DNA of 64,000 nucleotides from Toxoplasma gondii ME49 (lineage: Eukaryota; Apicomplexa; Conoidasida; Eucoccidiorida; Sarcocystidae). Of the stretch, positions 32,673 to 44,707 are shown piece after piece. The stretch covers positions 3,073,662-3,137,661 of the forward strand of contig NC_031474.1 of the NCBI RefSeq assembly GCF_000006565.2. The letters run 5' to 3'. Each line of letters opens with the position of its first letter. Positions within the stretch are counted from its first letter, which is position 1. The notes under the pieces were generated by a model. It was not told the DNA's origin. It worked only from the letters and a program-made list of their open reading frames with translations, and made no database searches. The translations under genes were made by a program, and so were the position numbers.

Positions 32673-33886
32673 AGTAGACGGCGACCTTTCAATTGGATGC
32701 ATGTACAAGAAATAGGAGTGGCTGCTGTAGCTTGAGTCTGGAGTATCAGGGGGATTGTATGGTGAAGGGACTGGTCATATATCGGAGACAGGTGAGCTGG
32801 TTTTTCTCAGGTTCTCGGCTGTCTCCTGCGTCCTCCAATCCTCCTCAACAGGTCTGAGGCTCGTTCTTCCTCAAAAACCTCCTACCGCTGTCCGCGCATC
32901 GAGTATCTCCGTTCTCTCGGGATCTCTCCTTTCTCTGTTTCTTTTTTGAGTCTTCCTCAATCTGTCTCACCTTTCAGTTTCCTCTACCGTTGTGTTGATT
33001 CGCCTTCTCAATCTTTCTGAGGTCTTTCATTGATCTCTGAATCTCTCTTCATTGACTTTACCATACTGTTTATATCTGCCCACCTTTTTCTTCCTTCTTC
33101 CCTGGATTTTCTCCTCCTCGCTCCCTCCATCTTTCGTTTTCTCCTGTCTGTCTCCTCTCTCTCTCTCGGGTGTTTCTTCATGAAGGAAGGAGGCCCGTGT
33201 GGGGTTTTGAGTCGCCACAGCGAGAAAAGGACGGAACGCGTGGCTGCATGCGCTCTCGGAAGAGGAGAAACACAAGAGAAGACGAGAGAGAGAAAAAAAC
33301 GAACGCTCTTGGCAGACGGGAACACGATGAGAGCGAGGCAAGAGGGTGAACTGTGAAAGAGGTCGTGTACCTGGTTGCTCGCACCGTTTAAGGTGCCGCA
33401 AGCCAGCTATCGGAAGCCGAGACAACGCGCGTCTGGCTCCAACAGCGAAGAGAAACCATGAAAACTGATCTCGAGTTCTACAGAATGTCCAGAGTTGAAG
33501 ACTCGTCGGCACCGCCTCCGCATCCTCTGTTCTCAGCAAGCGGTGGCTGTCCTCCCCAGGCTTCCATAAATGAGCTGAGTAAACGGAGAGCGGGGCCGCC
33601 GGCGACGCACAATCGCGAGAAGCCTACAAAGCGAGAAAACATCTTCCCTCCCTCAAAAACAGTGCGGAGAGGAGGAACCTGGACAAACACTCGCTCTCAG
33701 GGAACCTGAGAACGGGGACAAAAGTTCCAAGAAGAAGCGAAAGAGAGAAACGTAACCAGTGATCTGGTCTGCCCCACACAGTGTAACGCATCTGTCTGCT
33801 AGGAAGAGAGAACCATACCAATCAGACTACGCGCGTCCTCGCTGCAGCCCACATCCACGCAAGGTGTGTCTCTTTCAGTTCGCTCT

Positions 33887-34016
33887 GTTGATCTCCTTCT
33901 CGTTCTCTCTCTGTTGATCTCCTTCTCGTTCTCTCTCTGTTGATCTCCTTCTCGCTCTCTCTCTGTTGATCTCCTTCTCGTTCTCTCTCTGTTGATCTCC
34001 TTCTCGTTCTCTCTCT
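33887..34016. repeat. 26-bp minisatellite, five copies, 3' of MPP-alpha
   Basis: Unit starts at 33887, 33913, 33939, 33965 and 33991 with an exact 26-base period (GTTGATCTCCTTCTCGTTCT then CTCTCT). Only one copy differs (GTT to GCT). It lies 130 bases beyond the MPP-alpha stop, probably in its 3' untranslated region. Confidence 0.9.
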
Positions 34017-34144
34017 TTTTTGGTTTTGTCTTCTCTCTCGAACGCGAGGTAGACACGTTCCTTCCTCTCGGAGGACGGGCGGCGCATGCAGCTTTCTTCG
34101 TTTCCGAGACCTTTCCAATTCTCTCTGCGCCCTGCTTTTCAGCT

Positions 34145-36652
34145 TCACTTGCCGACGCCCGCGGCTCGGAGAGCAGCGCGTACCTCCTCGTAGTGCGGGA
34201 CGGTCGAAACGTCACCGTAGGCAACGACGGTCGGCGGCTTCTTGTACATGGCGTCCACAACTCTGAATGCGCCAGGGAAGCAAATGCATGCACGTGGATA
34301 TCGGACAGCGAAAAAGAAAACAGCGCGAGAAAAAGAAAACACCGCGAGTCAGCACATGTCCCGACCCTTCGCCGTGGCGGTTCGCTTCTTGCGGTTCCCT
34401 CGGTTTGCAGAACACGATGCATCTCTCCTGTTCCGAAGACGAATGCGTGGAAAAGCGAAGGACAGTCCTGGATGACTCCGCGTTCCTGGGCTGCTTCATG
34501 CTCAGTTGGTCTGCGTCTGTCTACACTTTGAGCTGTCTGAGTCACCTCCTTGACGCGAAGCAGACGCCGCCCCCCCCGACTCGGCTCACTCTCCTGAGAA
34601 TAAGGATTCTGCGCTCTTTCGTCCGCGCGGTCCTCCCTTTCGCGCTCTCCATGTTTCTGCGTCTCTCCTTCCTTCCGGTCCTCATCCCTCTCTGCGCCCA
34701 CACGCTCGCTACCTTCCGGTGCGTTGTCTCTCTGGCGCCTGCATGCGTTTAGGCTTCACTCTCTCGCGTCTGTTTCCAAACTCTCACCTCTTGATGTCAG
34801 CCTCGGTCACGGCGTCGATGGCCGTGCAGAACTCCTGCGGGGAGATGACGCGGTTGCTCATCAGCAGTTGGCGGCCGACGTCTTCCATGACGATGCCGCG
34901 GCACTCGAGATTCATGAAGATTGACGACTTGAGCGAATTCTTCGCGCGCTGCAGCTCCTCCTTCGTTACAGAGACCATTTTGCCGAACTGCTCCGCCATC
35001 ACCTTCACGGCGTTCGCGGACTGCATGTCCAAAGAAAAGTGCATGCACCACGCGGTGTACATACAGTCAGACACACCCCAAGGTGTACGTACACCCCCGG
35101 ATACACCCGAGGTGCGCCCATATGCGTGTGGGTCGAGAAAAGGCCGAGAAAACAGACGGGACAACAGCGTTGCAAAGTACACGCGCGAGCAGAACGATCC
35201 TTCTGTCATCTGTTATCTCGTCCGAGATTCGCCTTCGAACGCCCTTCCCTGGAACTCGGTCTCTTGTTCGTGTCTCTTCGACAGTCCGTGCGGCGCATGC
35301 AGACGGGGACCTCCCCTGTGTCAGACACCGCGAGATCTGCCGCCTTCTCTTCTTCGCCGCAGTCGGGCCGCGGGGGCAGGCGAGGCAAGCAGACAGCTCT
35401 CCGGCCGCGCGGACTCTTCCTGCGACGCGCCGTCGAGCGAAAGACCTCTAAGTGTCGGCCTTTCAGTGGAGAGACTCGCGGGCCGCTTCACCCCTAAGAG
35501 ACTGGCGGTTCTTCTCACCTTGGTCGGATCTGCGAGCATGTACAGGCCAAAGATGCCTGAGTCGGTGTACTGGGTGTTGAACGCCATGGCGCTCTCGACC
35601 CACTCATTCTGGTTGAGCACGTTCAAGTACAGTCGAGTGTACATGCCTTTCCCTGGTCCTCCCGTCGAGAACGCGCCGCCGCCACCAAGGATTGTTTGCA
35701 GAACAGAGTACGCCACCAAGTCGCCTCCGTTCCAGCCGCCCGGCTGCCACCGAGAAGCGCACAAGGAGAACAACAGATGAAGAGAACAGCAAATGAACAG
35801 AGCAGCAAATGAGCAGAGCAGTAGAGGAAGAAACGTCATGCAGTAGAGAAGAGACAAAGAAGAGCACCTTGCGATTCCACTGAAACCGGTGTGCCGGTCA
35901 TCCTCTCTGTGGCACCCTCGAGAGGCGCGGCCGGTGTCCCCTCTCTCCGCCACAGCAGCTGAAGAGGGAACTGATTTGAAACTCTGATTTCTACGCGTCT
36001 CTTGAAGGGACCTCGACGACCCCCCGTCTCGACACCAAGAAAGCGACGAAAGCATCGAGAACTCTCTGAAAAGCTTCGCTTGTCCTCTTGCATGTCGGCA
36101 TGTCTCCCGACTGTTGTCTGCCCGAGGCGAGAACGCACAAAAATGAGTTCCGACCGCCGGGGCGAAGCGAAGAAGAACAGACACGAAGAGGAGAACGGCG
36201 ACGCGAAAGGAACGCCCTCTACACACTTCAAAAAATACGCAAGCGCCTGTGTACGCTTGCCGTATGCAGCTGCGCACAGTGGCCGCGGCTCGGGCGCTTT
36301 GAGCGAGAAAGGCTTTCTGCAGTCTGAGGGGGTCGAGACGCACTGAAAAGGAGACTCTTCGGCGCTTCTTACCGTTTCAAAGGCAATGGCCATGTGTGCA
36401 TGCGGGGACGGAGTTTCCAGGCGCACATCTCCTCCAGTGTACACAGGCGAAGCGACAGTTCGCTTCGAAGGCGGAATGGCGTTGTAGTCCACAAATGCGC
36501 GCATCAGCCATGTGCACAACTCGTCGTGGTTCACATTCACGCCAACGAACACCATGTTTTCTGAAACCAGAAAGCCAGAAACCTCTACAAACGGCAGATA
36601 CTTCGACGTGTTGGTGTGCATGCGTGCGGCATGCAAACACAGCTATACATGC

Positions 36653-36684
<32 letters not shown>

Positions 36685-39600
36685 GTATACATATGTACAC
36701 AGATTTATATATATATATATAGATATAGATACGTATGTCTCTCTCTCTACAGATATACATCTGTCTACATATATATATATATATATATTTTCTACATGCA
36801 TGTACGTGTATACGGTTTCGAAGATCAGGGAGGCACCACGGCACGACCAAAGTGGTGTGGGTCCCAGGGAGAGACCGCCGCGCATCTTTGAACGAGGCAG
36901 AAACGACCCGAAGAGTGACAGTAACAGACTGCGCTCAATTCAAGGAGAGCGTGGGCAGACAGCGGCCAAACGAGTGAACGTCGGATTCACGCATCACCAG
37001 TTCTCACAGATACAGAGAAACCGACTTCGACGCCCGCCACCGTAGTCGAACGTGTGCAGCGACGTTTGACTCTAGAAACGCGTGACTCTGTACAGACGTC
37101 CTGTGACTGCGTGGGGAAAGCTGGACCCGCGAGGGTGAGACAGCCGCAATTCGGTCCCAGGTCGCCTGCTCTGCAGCCAAGTGCAGTGCATGCATGCGCA
37201 GCTGACCAGGGGAGAAGTGCTGAAGCATGTAGTGGCGGATGACGTCGGGGTTGTAATGGCCGAGGCTCCTCTCGGTGCAGTGCAGCTTGTGACCCAAAGT
37301 GTTGTTGTGCCACGCTGGAGAGACACCGAGAAGAACAAGGACGTCAACGGAGGACGCATGTGTAGGTGCCAGTCTCTAATACAGAGGAAATCGGCGAGAC
37401 GCGACGCCCTGTCGATCCTCCTTTCTCTGCATGCATGCTGTGTTTCTGACCCACACAACCGTCCCGCACCCCGGACCTCGCTCACATCGAATGAACAGAG
37501 ACACTACACACTGCCTCGGATACTGAATACGAGTCGGTGACGAGCCGCCGACAACTCGCTTGTGGGGACTGCTGCACACCGCCGCCCGACAGGACAGCGT
37601 CCATCAGGGAAAGATGTCAATGGAGAAAAGCTCTCTGGCATTCCCTGAACGGAGTGACATGCTGGAAAAAGTCGCTCCCATGGTCTGCACTTTGAGCTGA
37701 GGCGCACGAAGTGTGGACTCTGCGCGCAGCGTGGCTCGCCTTCTGAGGTGATCGGTTTCTCTCCTCTTCCGCTTCTCCGTTGACCGGCTTCTCTTGCTCA
37801 ACGTTTCTCCTCTCTCCCGCCTCACCTGTCGTGTGCAGCAGTTCAGAGACCATTTGGTCTGGCATGTGCTCTAGGCGCTTGCGAGCCATGATGAGTTTCT
37901 CCTTGCATGCCTTCAGCTCCCAGGGAAGGAAGCGAGGAAAGAGGACGTTCCCCGTCAGCATCGGGACCAGCAGCGGCATGTGCGAACGCAGGCACTCTGC
38001 ACTGTACACCAGGTGTTCCCTGCGAAGAAACGAGCGAGCAGCAATCCGCATGTCACCCGAGAAGGAGAACGAACGCTCGCAAGTCGAGAACAAAACGGGT
38101 GCAACTCTCCGCCTCAAGGACTCGCCTCTCAGGAGACCTCCCAGTGGACATCGGGCTACGTGTACAACGTGTACCACGAAGCTGCGTTTCGAAATGTACG
38201 CTGGATAGCATTACGCCGCTTCCAGCACTGCAACGCTTGCAGGTGACGCGCTGGAAGGAAAGCTGGAGCGAGGAGTGACGGACGAATCAAGTTGCTCGAA
38301 CGTTCGTCCAACGCTCTTACAGACCAAAGGACGGAGACGGAAGTCTCGAGTCACTCGTTCCACACCGCGTTTTTTCTCTCAACTTTGGCATTCTCGGACA
38401 AGACAACGAAAGCCTTCTGTTTCCCCACGACTCTTCCCCCTCCTCTCGTACAGCCAACTGTTTTCTCCTGCCACCCTGCGTCTCCCTGTTCCAGCGCGTC
38501 GCCGGCTCAGTGCATCTTCCTGAGTCTCCTTCTTCCTCCCGATCCTTCTATCCCTCTGGCCTCTTGGTTTGCCCTGCCCGCAGCGGCCTCTGCGCTCTCT
38601 GACCTCCCCTCTGCTGCGACAGACCATCATTGACGGACGAAAGAAAACGGCCCGCTCGTCGTGGAAAACGCGAGAGAGGCACTTTGGTCAAACTGTAAGT
38701 CTCCCCTCCCCAGAAAACTCACCGGCCGACGACGCATCCCGCGTTCGCGCCCAACACCTCGATAGTTTTGACGGTTCGCAAAAGCGACAGATGAGCCGTG
38801 GAGGCGAAAGCAAGGTTCTGGATCATGTGGGTGACGCCAAAGTTCGTGACGTCTTCAAAACGAGTGCCTGCATGCACGAAGAGCCCCAGGGAGGCGGTCA
38901 GGCCTCCTCGATCCATCGACGCAATCCGCAAGCCGTTGTCCAGCTTCGAGTATTGGATGTTGCTGTGGGGTGGGACGTAGTCTCGGAGATCCGCCTGAGA
39001 AGAAAAGTCGAGACGCGTTCCGTGGAAGTGGCTGGGTTCCGCAGTCAGAAACATTTGACTTGAAGTGCACAAAAAGATGTGGAGGCTCGCGGACAATGGG
39101 GTGTATGGACAGACTGCTTTTGGAAGAAACTCAAGCTGAGCGAAACAGAGGTCCCAGTCTAGGCGCGGGGAAGCGGCAACAGCGCAACTCCGAAGACACA
39201 TGAGTCGGCAAAAAAAGTGGAAATGGCACTTCTCAGACTTGCATGCAAACGAATCTACGTAGAGAGAAGCTCGAGAAGAGGGGACAGGTGAAGCCTTGCC
39301 ACCTAGGGAAAGAGAAGAGGGGACAGGTGAAGCTCTTATTTTCGCCTGGTCCGGTGATTTGTATGGAAACATGCACGAGAATGTGCGAACGTAAACAAAA
39401 ACGGCTTCCAAATGCACTCGCCAGATCTGACGGTCAGAGTGCTGTTCCTGTTCGTCTACAGGGAACGTCGCTTTCGCTCAGACCGAAGGTCTCTCAGAAC
39501 ACAGCTTCAGGTATCTGTGCAAGTGACGTGGAACTCAGAGAAACGTAAGAGTCAATTTCCTTTAGTGTCTCTTTTTAGAATGGTCGAGAAAGCGAACCCG

Positions 39601-40455
39601 CGCTGTTTTTTACAGTTCCGGGAAGTCCGCACGACCTTGGATGTTGTGTTCTGCCCTCTCTCCGCAAGCCAAAGTTCAACAGCAGAAAACACATGGAACA
39701 CACGTTGGGTGTCTCGGCTGTTTCGCCCAGGAAACGCTTGTCCATTCTCGGTTCTGCGACCTCGGGCAACGCAACCATCGTCAGTCCGGGGGAAGACACT
39801 TTGCCTGCGTCGACATCTTTAGATCCCGTCAACCCCAGTACGACGCGCTCAAACAAACGACTGCGGAAGTTTGAGTCACGCTCCTCAATCCGCGTTCGTA
39901 ACGAATCCGAGACGACAGTGAAAGAAGAGCGCGGGAGCCCTCTCGCTGTTCATGTGGGTCCAAATAGGGAGGGTTCGTCGAGGAGCTCAGTACACACCGA
40001 AAAAGAAGTCCAGATGCGTTTTCTGCCCGTTTGTGTGTTCACCGGGGCGGACTTGTGTCTGCCCGAGACTTCTCTTCTGCACGCCCGCCCGCGGCCCTTA
40101 CAGGCTCCAGAATGCTTTGGTCGAGGGGGATGCCCTCGTACACGTTTCCCTTGGTGTTCTCCTTGCCGACGTAGTAGTACTTGAATTCCGGGACTTCTTC
40201 CATGACTTTCTCCATGTCTTCCTTGACGAACGGGACGCGCCGGTACTCAGGCGCCGGACCCGCCTTCGGCTGCAGCGCCGCGCCGCTCAGAAACCGCTTC
40301 TCTGTGCGCTGGAACGCCGGCGTCCATACACCCGAGGCAGGTGTCGATACACCCGAAGCGGACGCTGCGGCGAGCGCGGCAGGACGCAGACACCTGCGTC
40401 GAAGGCAGGTCGAAACGCCTGGTGCGTTTCTGCGGAAAAGAATCGAGGCGTTCAT
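34145..40455 (-). CDS. Mitochondrial processing peptidase alpha / bc1 core-2 subunit (M16 family)
   Basis: Eight exons: 40455-40102, 38994-38723, 38019-37826, 37314-37207, 36560-36373, 35743-35519, 35020-34788, 34262-34145; phases agree (563 residues). The N-terminus is a basic, acid-free mitochondrial presequence with a repeated SGVxTPA element (about 35-47). The M16 N-lobe starts at [17 protein letters not shown]. The position of the catalytic HxxEH of the beta subunit reads HMIQNLAF, so the zinc site is missing, as expected for alpha. The Gly-rich substrate loop [16 protein letters not shown] (exon 6) is intact. Later motifs [31 protein letters not shown] and [16 protein letters not shown] complete the C-lobe. 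Role: presequence binding with MPP-beta in the matrix; in apicomplexans the same protein is thought to be a core subunit of complex III. Exon 4 uses a GTCAGC donor. Confidence 0.93.
36650..36800. repeat. TA microsatellites in MPP-alpha intron 4
   Basis: Three TA runs with TACATATGTACACA and GATATAGATACGTATGTCTC between them, immediately upstream (in transcript sense) of exon 5. Confidence 0.85.
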
Positions 40456-43400
40456 GTTGACGAGGAGGCAGCCACGCGGGAAAGTGGCAAGTGCGGCGTT
40501 GTCAAGGAAGGAAGCGCGGAAAGGAAGGCTGCGTTCCGTCAGGGGAGGGACGGGAACGCGGAAGTCGAAAGCAGCGCCGTAGGCGAGAGCGTGCTAGAAC
40601 GAAGTGCGCGACTGCTCCCGGTAGAAAAGTGTAGGCGGGAGAAAGCGGGGAGGAGAGGCTGAGAAGGGAGGAAGAGGTCCGATGCACAAGGAAAACGTCG
40701 CGGAACGAGGAACGCCTCCGTCTAGAGGACGCGCATCCCAGGAGAGTACGTTCCAGAGCCGAAGCGTGGAGCTGTGTCCTAGGTGTGCCGCAGCGACAGA
40801 AAGAAGTGACTTCCAAGAGAGCGGAAAAGTTGCCAGGCACTCCAGTTCTCGGTCTTCCTCGCAAAAGTACCACACGCGTGCTGCTGCAGCAACCCAGGAA
40901 AAGCCTTTGGGCGCCGCCCCCTGAGAAAAGGACTTGCCACCGCTTTTTTGCCCGTCAATGCATGCGCGCTTACCCTGAGACGCCTGAGCCCCGCAACGCG
41001 CAGGACGAGCTGAAGAGAAAGGGCCTCCTCTCCGTGGCAGGACAATTTTCACAAAGAAAGGAGTTCGCGATTCACTGGAATGTGGACGGAGGTGGTTTGC
41101 TTGGTAGAATGCTGACGTTCACAAAGCGAAGAAGTGCCCCGCTATAAACCACCTCAGCACTACGGGAGTGGGAGTGTGATACCACTGTTCTCCTCTGCCT
41201 GAAGTTCTGAACTTTCGGCTTTGTAGACAATAGATCTGGGAGACGAGCCCGCGATACACCGCTTACCTTCTACACCATTCGTAGCTTGGATTTTCTAAGG
41301 AGCGAAATCCGAAGGAAATGGGGAAAACAAGACCTCTGGGAGGTAGACGATTGGCGTCCTCAAACACTCGAGTCCGTCAGTAAAACGCCCTTGCACGAAA
41401 GGCAAATGTGCTCCATTTCGATTCTGAACGTGGGATAAGTCGAGGAGAATGCTTGGTTTTCTCCATTCAATGGAGGCAGAGATTCTTTACCCGTACAGCG
41501 AACTCTGGTGCTGTGCAGTTACGGACCGAATGGGGAGTGGAGTTTACCTGCTGGAAACTCTGAGAGAATGCTCTTGGTGTTTGTCTTGCAGATTGCTCTC
41601 GTTATTATGATGGAACAGTGCTCTCCCCATTCTGGTAGTAAAGTGCTCTCGTTATTCTGATCCTAAAATGACCTCGCTATTCTTGTGGTGAGAGTCTTTC
41701 GCCACTCTGATTGTAAATCATGGGGAACTTCAACAGGCGACAAATCTACGCGTTGTATGTGTCGTAGGGACCTCATCGTGTTCTCACACGATACGAAACT
41801 TTTTTAACCGAGAAGGTAATGCAGTTCAAGGCCCCTGTAGCTCTACCCAGAATGCTGAAGTTTATCGGAAAAAACAACATATGACCGCAGGTAGAAACAG
41901 AATGCTGCACTGTCTGTGGTCACACATGCCTCGTCTGTAAACGAGAGACTTGCGTAACATGGCATTCACATTCGTTTCGTAGATTGTCAAAGCGGTACGA
42001 GTCTCGCAGGAGAAAGGGTGTGAGAAACCACACAGCTTTGTCTCTTCACGCTTGCTCTAATTCTTTGGTGAAGCAGTCGAGTTCTCAAAAGCAGTCTACC
42101 GCGGCAGATCACTGGGTCCACAAGGTAAATTCGTGTTTCAGGGCTGCTCGCGTCGCAGTTCATTCGAATGTCACTTTTACCGTGACAGTGTAGCAGCCCT
42201 TGTCCGTCCTCGATGTTGCATTGGTGTTTTCCGTAGATATATGAGAATTTGAGGTTGCTACCCAACAGAGATCGTTGCTTTCTGCCTCTAGCGGCATTTC
42301 CGTTTGTGTACCTGTAGATGTCTACATATGGATGCTGCTTCGGTGAAAAAAAGTCCAAACAGCTGGTGACTGGAGAAAATAGAAAGCGTCTCTGCCGCGG
42401 ACAGCAACAAGTATCACAAAGACAAGGACGCTTTCCCTACCTGTCAGCTGTCAACAACAACTTCAGAAGGCACAACAGCGTTGACTACAGACACGAAAGA
42501 GCAGCTGAGACGGCAAATCTCAAGGATTAGCACAGACGGTTTCGCTGCGACCAAGCACATCCAAAAATCCAGTGCCAATACGCGTTCTCTTTTCTGAAGA
42601 TTCCATTCCACTCCAACGTGCCTCCGCCACCGCGCCAAATCGTAGAAGCAGTTCTCCTAACAGCAGCAGTCTGCTGAGCGCACCAAGCCATATTCTTTCG
42701 GACACAAGTTGAATTCCATTTGTCTCTAACGAGATCTCTGTCTAAGGAAGAACCTTGACCTTTAACAGTTCGTCTCGGAACTTGCAGCAGAATTGCCGAC
42801 TCGCAAGAATCGACGCCCATTTCCCTGTTTCTCGTCGAGTGTAAAGTTTAAACTTAGTGCAAGTTAATCTTCTGTTGTATGTTGGTATGACGGTTAGAAA
42901 ACATTCATCGATATTGATATTTGTATTTCATTGACACGTTGAGGACACACATACCAACAAACCAGCAATATATTGTGTCACCTGCAGGCTCCTTAAAAAA
43001 GCGAGGAGCTCCATTGCGCCTTTCTCAGCGTCTAAACCTGATTCTAGCCTCCTTGAGTGCTCTAGGGAGACATGACTGTCTTTCGTCAGTCACTGTCATT
43101 TATCGCTAATTCGTGCTTTCCCGAAGTGAAGGCACGGAGTGGTCCTACGGACGGAAAAAAAATTGTCAGTCCTACTATAGTCTCCACATCATGGAGTTGA
43201 AGAAAACAGTCAACAAAGAAGGGTTTGCGTGAAGGTGATTCACTTCGTCAGACCTCCGTGTAATCTATGCGGACCCCGTCGTTATCGTCTCGAGGTTTAC
43301 CAACGATATAGCGGACTGGGCATGCACTTCACGAAGTCTACGTCCAAGTTCACAGCCCTCGAGACAGGTGACTCAAGATGTACAAGACTACAGGAGATGG

Positions 43401-43530
43401 AGGGCTTTTTCATAACCAAGACCTCGACAAGCGGTCAGCTTTCCGTAAAGAGCCTTTCGATAGTCTGTTTCACTGGGGAAAAAAAGCAGGGTGGGGATGG
43501 AGGGCAATTTGACAGTTGCCTTTCTCTCAA
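40456..43530. other. Intergenic, upstream of MPP-alpha and left of the tRNA pair
   Basis: From about 41150 the sequence loses the C/T tracts and low-complexity style of the rest of the window and has only very short open frames. A degenerate repeat is visible at about 41570-41710. No gene recognised. Confidence 0.5.
40959..40982 (-). promoter_or_regulatory. TGCATGC plus TGAGACG elements upstream of MPP-alpha
   Basis: TGCATGC (40959-40965) and TGAGACG (40976-40982) lie about 500 bases upstream of the MPP-alpha ATG. T/AGAGACG is an established Toxoplasma upstream selector motif, and its pairing with TGCATGC makes this the best promoter candidate for the gene. Confidence 0.4.
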
Positions 43531-43601
43531 GCGTTTGTGGTCTAGTGGTAGAATACCTCGTTGCCATCGAGGTGACCCGGGTTCGATTCCCGGCAGACGC
43601 A
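43531..43601 (+). tRNA. tRNA-Gly (anticodon GCC)
   Basis: 71 bases. The acceptor stem GCGTTTG pairs with CAGACGC. The D arm contains the A box TGGTCTAGTGG. The anticodon stem CCTCG/CGAGG closes loop TTGCCAT with anticodon GCC. The T arm contains the B box GGTTCGATTCC. There is no intron. It is followed after two bases by a short T run (ACTTTTCC), a plausible RNA polymerase III terminator. Confidence 0.95.
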
Positions 43602-44636
43602 CTTTTCCTTGGAAAAAAAAAACATTCTTTGAATGCTTGTTAGCTCCTCTCCTCTTTGACCGGATGCGTTTTCATGTCTCTTCTGGGTTGAGACACGGCA
43701 TCCGTTTTCCGTGGAGGCAAAAACGTGCGAAAGTCAAATGAAACGCTGCGGCGGCGTTCATGCATGATGCAACGAGATATCCCGTACTTTCCGACGGCTT
43801 CCAGTTGTTCGATGCAGTGCTGTTACCACTGAAACGGTTGCATTCCTGTCCATCAGCTTACTGACATAAATATCGCAGGCGTTTACAGGGATTCAATCTG
43901 AGGGACGGATGCAACAGAAGACGTGGGTGTGCTAATGCCATGAATGTGGTGGCGTTTGTGTTTCACTGTTGAAGACTACCACAGAACCATGACTCGACTT
44001 TCTTGACCTTCCACTTCCTATTCGGGGAAGAGAGACAGATCTTCTATAAGTTTTGTACAAATCTTGTGCAAAGACTCTGCTCCCTATACATTCAAGGTGT
44101 TTCGTTGCGTCCAGCTTCTGATGATGGCAAAAGCAAGCCGCAGGCGTTGAGCATGAAAGTCTGGAGTGTACTGCCGTCTTCTTGTTCCGTGATGCCCATG
44201 AACTGTGTCTTCAAGTGGAAAGGAACAGAGATAAAACTGACGTACGGTTAACTGCTGTCGAACACAGCCAGACACCTGCCAGGCGGTTTGGCGGCGTTTC
44301 TTAGTTTTGAGAACTGCACTGAGCACCGGTGTCGCTTCTACGCTTTTGCCTCGTTCGAGAGGAAAACGGCAAGCAACTAAAACTGTCATGGTGATAACTG
44401 ATAACTGTGGTGTTTCCCTTAAATGCTCGCTTTATCCCTGTTAAATATCGCCAAAGCGTTTTCTGAAGAAAGCGGGCACGCACTCAACTGCCGCACACCG
44501 CGACGAGAGGAAACATCGAGAAAAAATGCAGACAAAGTGTGTTAAACTGAGTCGAATGACATGTGTGAGTGATTGGATTCTCGATGTGACATGGAAGCAT
44601 GAAGAGCAAAGGAAATCGAGATGAAAAGAAAAAGCA
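43602..44636. other. Spacer between the inverted tRNA-Gly genes
   Basis: About 1 kb without recognisable coding sequence, repeats or further RNA genes. Confidence 0.5.
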
Positions 44637-44707
44637 TGCGTCTGCCGGGAATCGAACCCGGGTCACCTCGATGGCAACGAGGTATTCTACCACTAGACCA
44701 CAAACGC
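44637..44707 (-). tRNA. tRNA-Gly (anticodon GCC), second copy, opposite strand
   Basis: Identical in sequence to the copy at 43531-43601 over all 71 bases but on the other strand, so the two are tail to tail. The minus strand continues TGCTTTTTC, giving a good T5 terminator. Flanks differ beyond the gene, so only the tRNA itself is duplicated or conserved. Confidence 0.95.

Larger units (their letters stand above)
31995..34144. other. Convergent intergenic region, RPB9 and MPP-alpha 3' ends
   Basis: Pyrimidine-rich on the plus strand up to about 33170. No coding sequence recognised. Contains a (TA)n tract and a 26-base minisatellite. Confidence 0.5.

Noticed and set aside
33799..34701. 300-codon minus-strand open frame over the 26-bp minisatellite
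   Set aside because: The frame translates the minisatellite (NEKEINRERTRR) and overlaps the last MPP-alpha exon in a different frame.
43531..44707. Inverted tRNA pair considered as the ends of a composite transposon
   Set aside because: Identity is confined to the 71-base tRNA genes. There is no transposase, no target-site duplication and no homology in the flanks.
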